A DNA stretch of 64,000 bases, from assembly GCA_001916965.1 (NCBI GenBank), contig MNTL01000051.1, forward strand, positions 1 through 64,000. The letters run 5' to 3'. Position 1 is the stretch's first letter. Every line of letters begins with the position of its first letter. The stretch comes from Roseburia sp. CAG:10041_57 (GTDB lineage: Bacteria > Bacillota > Clostridia > Lachnospirales > Lachnospiraceae). Of this stretch, positions 44,726 to 52,382 are shown one piece after another. Made by a program: the position numbers and the translations under genes. Below the pieces are notes generated by a model. That model saw nothing but the letters and a program-made list of their open reading frames with translations. It made no database searches and was not told the DNA's origin.

Positions 44726-46096
44726 TTATAAAATCTTCTGGATACTCTGCTTGATCTTACTGTTCAGGTAAGCGTACTGCACAATCTCTTCATCTGTAAA
44801 GCCTGCATATCTTGCCTGTTCATAATCATTCTCCGCCACTGACAGACTCTTCAGTATGGAATCTGCCGCCGGAAGCAGGGTAATCTCAAGTTTTCTTACT
44901 GTTTTTCCACGTCTGGATGTCTTCTTTGCACTATCCTGCTGTGCTGCCTGTATCTCCGTCTGTATGGGAACTTTAAGCTCCTCTATCTTCACAATTCCTT
45001 TGGATATCAGGCGCTGCAGGGATGCAGACAATGTATTCTTGGTCATATTGGTATAGTCCATCAGTTCCTTACGGCTGCTGATTCTGTGTGGCTGGCTCAG
45101 ATACATGACCAGTCTGATATCCTGTAACTGCAAGTCGTTCTTTAACGCAATCGGCTCAAGATATCTGTCAAGCAGCTTCCTGTCACGATATTCATCCATA
45201 AGAATACCATCGCCTTCCACATCAATGCTGCACGCACTGGTTCTTTCATCTCCAAGCTTCTTTGTGCCCGGCAGAACCAGAGATGCCATTCCATCACTGG
45301 CAGCATCCAATAGAAATTTGTATACCTGTAACCGGTTCTTCTCATAATCTTCCTCTGTCAGAATAGACTTATAGAAATTATGATAATAGGCAAAGACCAT
45401 CTTCTTCATATTAATGGTCTTGGTCAGACTCAGTCCCTGACTGGCAAGGGAACCCTTGGTCTTTACATAATAGTAAATGGGAACCCCCAGCGCATAGAAG
45501 CTGGATGCGTGACGGATATATTCCAGATTGAACATAAAGTCCTCACACCAGCTGATGCTGCTATCCATACGAAGATGATACTGCTCTATGATCTCTCTGC
45601 GAAAGAACTTGTTCCACAGCACACCATAATAGAAGTCTGCCGGATTCTCCATCATATGCGCAGCATAATCTTCTCTTGTCATGACTGCATCATCATCAAT
45701 ATCTCCCTTGTGGGATACTCTCTGCCCTACTACTCTGTAGAAATCAGAAATGACCATATCACAATGATGGTCTTCTGCTGCCCTGAAGAAAAGATTCGTA
45801 GCATCTGTTGTAATCCAGTCATCACTGTCAAGGAACTGGATATATTTTCCTTTTGCCAGATCCAGTGCCATGTTTCTACTGTCAGATACTCCCGAATTGT
45901 CCTTATGAATGACTCTGATACGCTTATCCTGTGCTGCGTAGGAATCACAGATCTGACCAGAGTCATCCTTACTGCCGTCATTGACCAGCAGTAATTCAAA
46001 ATCCTGAAATTCCTGATTGATAATGCTCTCAATGCAGCGTGCTATTGTCTTGCGCGCATTATAAACAGGAACAATTATACTTACTGAAGGGTTCAT
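44726..46096 (-). CDS. Family 2 glycosyltransferase fused to a MarR-type winged helix
   Basis: Residues 1-240 are a GT-A glycosyltransferase: VSIIVPVYNARKTIARCIESI, LLVNDGSKDDSG, DNSGVSDSRN, FLDSDDW (88-94) and a WCEDFMFNLEY region. Residues 300-456 look like a MarR-family regulator: LQLQDIRLVMYLSQ, recognition region SRKELMDYTNMTKNTLSASLQRLISKG (340-367), a wing ending RKLEITLLPAADSIL, and helices closing with AGFTDEEIVQYAYLNSKIKQSI. The two parts are in one uninterrupted frame with no internal start that stands out. It heads the operon containing DUF3737, MalY-type lyase, mutY and another GT2. A sugar- or lipid-responsive self-regulating transferase is one possible reading. Confidence 0.78.
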   Translation of the reverse strand: MNPSVSIIVPVYNARKTIARCIESIINQEFQDFELLLVNDGSKDDSGQICDSYAAQDKRIRVIHKDNSGVSDSRNMALDLAKGKYIQFLDSDDWITTDATNLFFRAAEDHHCDMVISDFYRVVGQRVSHKGDIDDDAVMTREDYAAHMMENPADFYYGVLWNKFFRREIIEQYHLRMDSSISWCEDFMFNLEYIRHASSFYALGVPIYYYVKTKGSLASQGLSLTKTINMKKMVFAYYHNFYKSILTEEDYEKNRLQVYKFLLDAASDGMASLVLPGTKKLGDERTSACSIDVEGDGILMDEYRDRKLLDRYLEPIALKNDLQLQDIRLVMYLSQPHRISSRKELMDYTNMTKNTLSASLQRLISKGIVKIEELKVPIQTEIQAAQQDSAKKTSRRGKTVRKLEITLLPAADSILKSLSVAENDYEQARYAGFTDEEIVQYAYLNSKIKQSIQKIL

Positions 46097-46153
46097 GCCT
46101 TCCTCCCTATTGTAGATGTTCTCCTTAATTTCACAATGATATGCATACTTGCA

Positions 46154-47212
46154 CTACATCAGTTTCATTTTCATGCTTTCCTGATCCTGTGCAAACTGCA
46201 ATACCTGATCCTTGCTGATGCTGTGCTGTGCATACAACTGCAACAGAGCATCATCCATGGTGATCATGCCAGCCTTACGGTTAGTCTGCATCACACTGGT
46301 AAGCTGATGTGTCTTACCTTCACGTATCAGGTTACGGACAGCCGGATTGGTATGTAATACTTCAAATGCTGCCACACGGCCGTGCCCGTCTGCTGTAGGA
46401 ATAAGCTGCTGGGAAATTACCGCTTCCAGTACATTGGCAAGCTGTACTCTGATCTGCTGCTGTTGATGAGGTGGAAAAACATCAATGACACGGTCTACCG
46501 TGCTGGCTGCTCCAATTGTATGAAGCGTAGACAGTACAAGATGTCCGGTCTCTGCTGCCGTAATCGCAACGCTGATCGTTTCAAAATCACGCATTTCTCC
46601 TACAAGAATGACATCCGGATCTTCACGCAAGGCTGCCCTGAGTGCATGTGCATAGCTCAGAGAATCCAGACCGATCTCTCTTTGGTTGACAATAGACCTG
46701 TTATGGCTGTGCAGGTACTCAATCGGGTCCTCCAGTGTAATCACATGTGCTTCTCTGTTGTTATTGATCTTGTCAATCAGGGAAGCCAGCGTTGTAGACT
46801 TACCACTTCCCGTAGGACCTGTGACCAGCACCAGTCCTCTCTTCTTCTGATACAGATCTATGACAGACTGCGGCACTCCCAATGATTCTGCGGATGGAAC
46901 TTTCGTATCCACCAGTCTGAATGCCATGGCTATGGAACCACGCTGCTTATATATATTAACACGGTATCGTCCCTGCCCTGCTATGGCAAAAGACATATCG
47001 CATTCTCCATTTTCTTCAAATCTCTGCTGTTGCTTCTCGTTCATTACCTGAGCTGCGATCTCCAGCGTATCAGCAGGCATCAGTCTGTCTCCTTCCATTG
47101 TGAGCAAATCTCCATTCACTCTCATCTTAGGAGGGATACCTACTGTAATATGTACATCAGAGGCTCCTGCTTCTTTGGCTCTTGCCAGAATCTCTTCTAC
47201 TGTCATTGGCAT
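46154..47212 (-). CDS. pilT: PilT-type retraction ATPase
   Basis: The 352-residue hexameric ATPase depolymerises type IV pili. Motifs are Walker A GPTGSGKSTTL (about 137-147), the Asp box TLEDPIEYLH, Walker B DPDVILVGEMRD, the His box TGHLVLSTLHT, and the AIRNLIRE-type C-terminal phrase AVRNLIREGK. It covers almost the whole usual length. No other pilus genes are in the window, so it works with machinery encoded elsewhere or has another role. ATG 47212 has GAGGAG ten bases upstream; promoter at 47250. Confidence 0.94.
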   Translation of the reverse strand: MPMTVEEILARAKEAGASDVHITVGIPPKMRVNGDLLTMEGDRLMPADTLEIAAQVMNEKQQQRFEENGECDMSFAIAGQGRYRVNIYKQRGSIAMAFRLVDTKVPSAESLGVPQSVIDLYQKKRGLVLVTGPTGSGKSTTLASLIDKINNNREAHVITLEDPIEYLHSHNRSIVNQREIGLDSLSYAHALRAALREDPDVILVGEMRDFETISVAITAAETGHLVLSTLHTIGAASTVDRVIDVFPPHQQQQIRVQLANVLEAVISQQLIPTADGHGRVAAFEVLHTNPAVRNLIREGKTHQLTSVMQTNRKAGMITMDDALLQLYAQHSISKDQVLQFAQDQESMKMKLM

Positions 47213-47249
47213 GGTTTCTGCTCTCCTCTACTTTGATTTACTATCTGTT

Positions 47250-47278
47250 ATTTTAACACTGATTTCCCTATCAAGCAA
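47250..47278 (-). promoter_or_regulatory. pilT promoter
   Basis: TTGCTT (complement 47273-47278), a 17-base spacer, then TAAAAT (complement 47250-47255), 38 bases before the start codon. Confidence 0.55.
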
Positions 47279-47323
47279 TCTGATTAATTTAAGGTCGTTT
47301 CAGAACCCTATATACAATTTATG

Positions 47324-47350
47324 CAATTGTTAAATCAGCTGATACAATTG
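47324..47350. promoter_or_regulatory. Nested palindrome in the pilT divergent gap
   Basis: Outer arms CAATTGT (47324-47330) and ACAATTG (47344-47350) enclose the inner palindrome ATCAGCTGAT (47334-47343). The site lies between the divergent promoters of pilT and the 47477 gene, so a bound protein could affect both. Confidence 0.5.
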
Positions 47351-47383
47351 CGTGTTGCGTAACATATTCTTAACATTTTCCAC

Positions 47384-47412
47384 TTGTTATTTTGGCTCTC
47401 TTATACTACTAT
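47384..47412 (+). promoter_or_regulatory. Promoter of the 47477 gene
   Basis: TTGTTA (47384-47389), a 17-base spacer, then TACTAT (47407-47412). Confidence 0.55.
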
Positions 47413-47476
47413 TAAATGCATAGCAGTCATGCTAAAAACACAACCTATATTGATTTTACATAAGGGAGACCACTAT

Positions 47477-48025
47477 ATGAGGGAGAGCTTTGAATACGAA
47501 GGTACGACCACCGGAGAATACCGCAGCGGTCTGTACGCTACTTATGCAGGCAAAGACTACGAAGCTGTTTACCTGGGATATGGCAGATTTATTCTGTATT
47601 CCACAATTGCGGATGAGAACTTTACTTTTCCGACTGATGATGGCAGATATCTGTTACAGACAGATATGCGCGATCCACTGCTGACAAGAGCAAGCGAGAT
47701 ACGTATGGTAGGAATTGTAAAGGATTGTTTTGAAAATGTTATGATACGTAACATTTTTGAAGAGGGTGTAGTGATTTCCACCTATAACCCGAGACTGGCT
47801 TTCCAGTTAGGACTGGAACCGGTGAAAGAATTGGGATTTACGGGTCTGGTGGACAGGAAGCTTCTGACAGGGATCTATGAAGAAAAGGACTACCTGTGGA
47901 ACCCAACCCTTGGCATCTACACAACACTGTGTCAGGCAACAAACAAGAAAGACGATAAAGCCTGGTTGATTGACCGGGATCGTTTTACACAGTTCTACGT
48001 GATCAAACACAAAAAAGAAGCATAA
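47477..48025 (+). CDS. Conserved-looking protein of unknown function
   Basis: This 182-residue soluble protein starts at ATG 47477 with AAGGGAG upstream. It is acidic-to-neutral with many aromatic residues (GLYATYAGKDYEAVYLGYGRFILYS) and no signal, membrane helix or motif I know. The first 75 residues look like small beta strands. It has its own promoter and a strong terminator, so it is a genuine monocistronic gene. It is divergent from pilT and may share a regulator with it through the palindrome between them. Confidence 0.6.
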   Translation: MRESFEYEGTTTGEYRSGLYATYAGKDYEAVYLGYGRFILYSTIADENFTFPTDDGRYLLQTDMRDPLLTRASEIRMVGIVKDCFENVMIRNIFEEGVVISTYNPRLAFQLGLEPVKELGFTGLVDRKLLTGIYEEKDYLWNPTLGIYTTLCQATNKKDDKAWLIDRDRFTQFYVIKHKKEA

Positions 48026-48029
48026 TAAC

Positions 48030-48076
48030 CCCCTTACTACAACCTGTTATATATCAGCTGTAGTAAGGGGATTTCT
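48030..48076. terminator. Bidirectional terminator
   Basis: CCCCTTACTACA (48030-48041) pairs with TGTAGTAAGGGG (48059-48070), 12 pairs, followed by ATTTCTTATT. It lies between the 47477 gene and the convergent TRIC gene. Confidence 0.8.
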
Positions 48077-48091
48077 TATTCTTCTATTCTC

Positions 48092-48727
48092 TTATTCTCC
48101 GATAGAAGCCTTTGGCAGATTCCATCTGTAATATGCCGCCAGGAAACGAATCACTACTACAATAATCATACCTGTTATCATGGCATTCTTCATTCCCATA
48201 TATTCCCAGCTACAGGCACATATGACTGCTCCTGCCAGGGAGGCACAGGCATAAATATGTTTTACGAAAATATATGGCATATTTCCAGCCATCATATCTC
48301 TTAGCACACCGCCGCCTACACCGGTGATCACACCGACAAAGATCAGCAGGAACTGACCGCTCTCAGGCACAGCCTGACGTGCGGTACTGATTCCTACTAC
48401 TGTAAAAATTCCCAATCCAAGCGTATCCATGACAAGAAGCAGTATATCCCACAAATGAGGACTCATGCTGTTCTTTCTTCTTCCTGCCAGATAGAATACG
48501 ATAATTGCCGTTACAATAGATATCACTGCATAGACTGGGTCCTGGAAAGTCTGTGGTGGTGTATTTCCGATTAACATATCACGGATAATTCCACCACCTA
48601 CTGCCGTGGTCAGCCCTAATATGGCTACCCCGAATATATCCATCTTCTTTTCCATGCCGGTTATGGCTCCTGACACTGCAAAAGCCACCGTTCCGATCAA
48701 TTCCATTATAAATACAAAATTTTCCAT
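48092..48727 (-). CDS. TRIC/UPF0126 cation-channel-family membrane protein
   Basis: The 211-residue protein has seven predicted helices in two internal repeats. Each has the glycine-rich signature of bacterial TRIC proteins: TTAVGGGIIRDMLIG (about 40-54) and TGVGGGVLRDMMAGN (about 125-139). TRIC proteins form potassium-permeable trimers. It starts eight bases after the htpG stop and is probably expressed with it from the CIRCE-controlled promoter. Confidence 0.88.
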   Translation of the reverse strand: MENFVFIMELIGTVAFAVSGAITGMEKKMDIFGVAILGLTTAVGGGIIRDMLIGNTPPQTFQDPVYAVISIVTAIIVFYLAGRRKNSMSPHLWDILLLVMDTLGLGIFTVVGISTARQAVPESGQFLLIFVGVITGVGGGVLRDMMAGNMPYIFVKHIYACASLAGAVICACSWEYMGMKNAMITGMIIVVVIRFLAAYYRWNLPKASIGE

Positions 48728-48735
48728 ACAATTAC

Positions 48736-50832
48736 TTACTGCGCAAGCAGCATCATAATCTTATTGCTTCTGGCAATGAACTTCGTCATGGCATCCGGCT
48801 GTAAAGGAGCCTGCTGTAACAGTGCCAGATCGTAGAGCTGTTCACAGATCAGTCCGACATTCTCACCGTCCTGATGCTCCAGAACATATTCTACCAGCTT
48901 GTTATTGGCATTCAGTATCAGCGTCTCGCCTTCCTTGTTCATGCCCATATCCATACCGTTCATTGCATACATCTTCATCATATCCTGCATTCTGCGGGCT
49001 TCCTCAGATACAGTGATCATGGATGAGATATCCTTATTCTTCAGCTTCTCAACCTTAACAGTAATATTGTCTTTCTTGATTGCCTTCTTGAACAGTGCGG
49101 AGATTTCTTCGCTCTTCTTAGCCAGTTCTTCTTCTACTTTCTTGGAATTCTTGGTCTTGAAGGTCTCTGTCAGGTCAGCATCAATTCTTGCGAACTTAAT
49201 ACCCTGATTCTTAGCTTCCAGCTGTGATACAAATGGCTGGTCGATTCTGTCAGGAAGAACGACTGCATCCATCTTGGCTTTCTTAAACATATTCACATAC
49301 TGGCTCTGCTGTACCAAGTCTGTTACATAGTAAATAATCTTCTCCTTGGTCTCGCTGTCCTCAGTAGGAATATCTACCTGCTCGTCATCCTTATTCTCAT
49401 CAACAACTTCTGCCTCTACCTTCTCACCGGTCTCGGCATCTGTAGCCTGATCCTTATTCTCTTCCTCATCCGAATCTACCTTCTTTACTTCAAGGCACTC
49501 AGGCAGAGTCATGTACTCGCCATCCAGGTTCTTGAACAGGATATAGTCTGTCATCTTCTCACAGAACTTATCATCCTTTAAGCAGCCGAATTTGATGAAT
49601 GGGCTGATATCATCCCAGTATTTCTCATAATTCTCTTTATCTGTCTTGCACATACCGGAGAGCTTGTCAGCTACCTTCTTGGTAATGTACTCACGGATCT
49701 TATTTACAAAGCCATCATTCTGCAGTGCACTTCTGGATACATTCAGTGGCAGGTCCGGACAGTCAATAACACCCTTTAACAGTAACAGGAATTCAGGAAT
49801 GACTTCCTTGATGTTATCTGCGATAAATACCTGGTTGTTGTATAACTTAATCGTACCTTCGATAGATTCATATTCCATGTTGATCTTAGGGAAGTACAGA
49901 ATACCTTTCATATTGAAAGGATAATCCATATTCAGATGAATCCAGAACAGAGGCTCCTTATAGTCTTTAAATACCTTACGGTAGAAGTCAACATACTCTT
50001 CCTTGGTGCATTCATTCGGATGCTTGGTCCAAAGAGGATGTGTATCATTTAAGGCAACCGGTCTCTTCTTGATCTTGAGCTTGGTTACTTTCTCAGTAGA
50101 GCCTTCTTCCTTACCAGGCTTATCTTCTTCTACTGTCTCTACAACAACATCGTCATCCTTCTTGTCTTCAGGATTGATTGTCTCAAATTCCTCAGGCGCA
50201 TTAGCCTTCTCCAGATAAATAGGATATGGCATGAAAGAGCAGTACTTCTGGATGACTTCCCTAGCCTTGTATTCGTTGCAGAACTCCAGACAGTCTTCGT
50301 TCAGGAACAGAGTGATCTCAGTACCTACTACTGTTCTGTCTCCTTCCTTCATATCGAACTCTGTACCGCCGTCACATTCCCAGTGTACAGGTGCTGCACC
50401 TTCTTTATAGGAAAGTGTATCGATGTGTACTGCGTCAGCTACCATAAATGCAGAATAGAAACCTAAACCGAAATGACCGATGATCTGATCGTCATTTGCC
50501 TTGTCCTTATATTTCTCAATGAAATCTGTTGCACCGGAGAAAGCAATCTGGTTAATGTATTCTTCTACTTCCTCTGCGGTCATGCCAAGACCTGTATCAA
50601 TGAATTTCAGAGTCTTCTTCTCAGGGTCAATAATGACACGGATGTCATTTTTTGCATTTTCAGGGGAAGTATATTCACCCATCATTTCCAGTTTCTTTAA
50701 CTTGGTAATGGCATCACATCCATTGGATATTAATTCTCTGTAGAATATATCGTGGTCTGAATATAACCACTTCTTAATAATCGGAAAAATATTGTCACTG
50801 TTGATTGATAAACTGCCATGCTTCTCAGCCAT
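48736..50832 (-). CDS. htpG: Hsp90-family chaperone HtpG
   Basis: The 698-residue ATP-dependent chaperone has the GHKL nucleotide fold: YRELISNGCDAITK, DTGLGMTAEEVEEYI, GHFGLGFYSAFMVAD and GTEITLFL. A middle domain follows (GILYFPKINMEYES, LPLNVSRSALQNDG), then a C-terminal dimer domain. It is longer than Escherichia coli HtpG (624) because of two acidic linkers, at about 215-245 and 435-490 (DSDEEENKDQATDAETGEKVE...). These resemble the charged linker of eukaryotic Hsp90. Its promoter carries a CIRCE element. Confidence 0.96.
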   Translation of the reverse strand: MAEKHGSLSINSDNIFPIIKKWLYSDHDIFYRELISNGCDAITKLKKLEMMGEYTSPENAKNDIRVIIDPEKKTLKFIDTGLGMTAEEVEEYINQIAFSGATDFIEKYKDKANDDQIIGHFGLGFYSAFMVADAVHIDTLSYKEGAAPVHWECDGGTEFDMKEGDRTVVGTEITLFLNEDCLEFCNEYKAREVIQKYCSFMPYPIYLEKANAPEEFETINPEDKKDDDVVVETVEEDKPGKEEGSTEKVTKLKIKKRPVALNDTHPLWTKHPNECTKEEYVDFYRKVFKDYKEPLFWIHLNMDYPFNMKGILYFPKINMEYESIEGTIKLYNNQVFIADNIKEVIPEFLLLLKGVIDCPDLPLNVSRSALQNDGFVNKIREYITKKVADKLSGMCKTDKENYEKYWDDISPFIKFGCLKDDKFCEKMTDYILFKNLDGEYMTLPECLEVKKVDSDEEENKDQATDAETGEKVEAEVVDENKDDEQVDIPTEDSETKEKIIYYVTDLVQQSQYVNMFKKAKMDAVVLPDRIDQPFVSQLEAKNQGIKFARIDADLTETFKTKNSKKVEEELAKKSEEISALFKKAIKKDNITVKVEKLKNKDISSMITVSEEARRMQDMMKMYAMNGMDMGMNKEGETLILNANNKLVEYVLEHQDGENVGLICEQLYDLALLQQAPLQPDAMTKFIARSNKIMMLLAQ

Positions 50833-50876
50833 GTAAAATCACGTCCCTTTCCAAAAGTTTTTCTTAATTATGATAT

Positions 50877-50905
50877 AGTGTAATCCCTCTAAAATTAAAA
50901 GTCAA
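50877..50905 (-). promoter_or_regulatory. htpG promoter
   Basis: TTGACT (complement 50900-50905), a 17-base spacer, then TACACT (complement 50877-50882). The CIRCE dyad lies immediately upstream of the -35. Confidence 0.6.
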
Positions 50906-50912
50906 GATAAAA

Positions 50913-50939
50913 TCAGCACTCAAACATGTTGAGTGCTAA
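50913..50939. promoter_or_regulatory. CIRCE element (HrcA operator)
   Basis: TCAGCACTC (50913-50921), nine bases, then GAGTGCTAA (50931-50939). This matches the CIRCE consensus TTAGCACTC-N9-GAGTGCTAA with one mismatch. HrcA binding here would repress htpG-TRIC until heat shock. Confidence 0.93.
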
Positions 50940-50965
50940 TAATTAATAAATGGTTTATAATTTCT

Positions 50966-52027
50966 TTAGAAATAACTCTTATATACTTCAAAAAAAGTGT
51001 TCGTAGTGACTTCTTCATCCTCTGGAAATCCAACCTGTGCCCATAATTTCGTATTCATATTTCTGGTAAGGCCTTCCACGAAAGCTGAATACTGCTCTTC
51101 GAATACTTCCTTACGCCGCTGTTCCACGATCTTCACTTTATTACGGTCTGTCTCATCCCGGTCAAAGGTACTGATGCATTTGATAATATGATATCCATAG
51201 ACTGTTTCTACTACATTGCTGATCTCATCTGTTCCCAAATTAAATGCAGCCTCTTCAAAAGTATCATCATAGGTGCCTTTTCCAAAAGAATACGTGGAAT
51301 TCTCATCTTCATTATATTCTGCTATCAGTGATGAGAAATCCTCTCCTGCCCTGGCGCGGCTGCACGCCTCCTGCGCCCTCTGGTAAGCCTCCTGCTTCGC
51401 CTGTGTACTGTAGGGAACTCTCTCTCCATTCTCATTGAGGGAATAGGTCTTGATCAGAATATCCTGCACAGTGATAGTCCTTGCCTCATCATCACTGATC
51501 TCCGGGTTGATGTCGGCAATCAGGTATTCATAGACCTTGCCAGCCAGGGCATATTCTTCATACATCTGCTGTATCAGCTCCTGATCGACTCCAAGTACTT
51601 CTACCTCTCCTGAAGACAACGATTCATAATACTGTGCTGCTGCCCGTGCCGTCTTATCCAGTTCTTCTCCATCCAGCGCAATTTCTTTCTGCTGTGCCAG
51701 AAGATTCATTGCCTTGATCTTCGCCACTCTTGCCAGCACTGTCTCTTTTATATTATCTTCCAGTGTCTCCCCTTCATAGGAAGCTTCCCATATTCTGTCG
51801 CCATATACGGATTCATACTGGTTCTTCATATTGGTCAGATACACCATGATCTCCGGGAGAGTGCAGGATAGCCTGTCAATCCGAAAGACCTCATCCTGTC
51901 CAAAGCCTGTCGTCAGAACGATTTTAGTTGCATCTGCCTGCTCTTTCTTATCTTTACATCCACTGACTGACAGTACACACGCCGCCAGCAGTATTGCTAT
52001 CATCCATCTGCTTTTATTCATCTTCAT
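50966..52027 (-). CDS. PrsA-like peptidyl-prolyl isomerase lipoprotein
   Basis: The 353-residue protein has a lipoprotein signal with lipobox VSGC (Cys about 24), an N-terminal SurA/PrsA-like helical region, and a parvulin rotamase domain at about 185-290 (ITVQDILIKTY, AGEDFSSLIAEYNEDENS, DDTFEEAAFNLGTDEISNVVETVYGYHIIKC). It helps exported proteins, such as the secreted hydrolases here, fold outside the membrane. AAGG precedes ATG 52027. The gene's leader contains mobile-element copy A. Confidence 0.88.
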   Translation of the reverse strand: MKMNKSRWMIAILLAACVLSVSGCKDKKEQADATKIVLTTGFGQDEVFRIDRLSCTLPEIMVYLTNMKNQYESVYGDRIWEASYEGETLEDNIKETVLARVAKIKAMNLLAQQKEIALDGEELDKTARAAAQYYESLSSGEVEVLGVDQELIQQMYEEYALAGKVYEYLIADINPEISDDEARTITVQDILIKTYSLNENGERVPYSTQAKQEAYQRAQEACSRARAGEDFSSLIAEYNEDENSTYSFGKGTYDDTFEEAAFNLGTDEISNVVETVYGYHIIKCISTFDRDETDRNKVKIVEQRRKEVFEEQYSAFVEGLTRNMNTKLWAQVGFPEDEEVTTNTFFEVYKSYF

Positions 52028-52052
52028 ATGCTACCTTACGTTTTAGATTTTC

Positions 52053-52184
52053 GTAACTATTCAGAACCCCATGCGCAAAACCGCATCTTCGATGCTTATC
52101 TGGATAACAAGTTTACTTGTTATCTGCTTATTGTGGTTACTTCGCCATATTTCTGACTCAATTTGCATGGCTCTGAATAGTTAC
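52053..52184. mobile_element. Palindromic MITE-like element, copy A (132 bp)
   Basis: Termini are GTAACTATTCAGAACC and, inverted, GTAACTATTCAGAGCC. Perfect 8-bp direct repeats AGATTTTC flank it (52045-52052 and 52185-52192), the mark of transposition. Inside are a GCATC-TTC-GATGC stem and the palindrome GATAACAAGT-TT-ACTTGTTATC. There is no coding capacity. GTAA ends and 8-bp duplications resemble the IS66 family. It is inserted between a promoter (52201-52229) and the PrsA-like gene. Confidence 0.9.
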
Positions 52185-52200
52185 AGATTTTCTATTTCTG

Positions 52201-52229
52201 ATATTACACGGATACCTCTTCTAATGCAA
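52201..52229 (-). promoter_or_regulatory. Promoter upstream of element copy A
   Basis: TTGCAT (complement 52224-52229), a 17-base spacer, then TAATAT with an upstream TG (complement 52201-52206). Transcripts would begin near 52194 and run through the element into the PrsA-like gene. Confidence 0.5.
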
Positions 52230-52303
52230 TATATTATCTCATATATTGTTGTAATCATTGTTTTAAATATTGCGAAAATTGTGTAGAATTTTCACTTTAT
52301 TTC

Positions 52304-52312
52304 TGCTATAAT
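52304..52312 (+). promoter_or_regulatory. Extended -10 promoter of the MBOAT operon
   Basis: TGCTATAAT with no good -35. The predicted start is close to 52319, just before the hairpin at 52321. Confidence 0.5.
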
Positions 52313-52320
52313 AGATATCA

Positions 52321-52349
52321 AACAGATTACATAATCTGTTGATTTTTTG
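52321..52349 (+). terminator. Attenuator-like hairpin in the MBOAT leader
   Basis: AACAGATTA and TAATCTGTT (52321-52340) are perfect inverted arms, followed by GATTTTTTG. It lies after the predicted start site and before the MBOAT gene. It could cause early termination or be a relic; no upstream plus-strand gene needs it. Confidence 0.4.
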
Positions 52350-52382
52350 TAAAGCATTACATCAAGTGTGGGGGAGAATTCC

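Noticed and set aside
47300..47320. Fourth copy of the palindromic element (TTTCAGAACCCTATA near pilT)
   Set aside because: Only about ten bases match one terminus, and there is no inverted partner or interior similarity.
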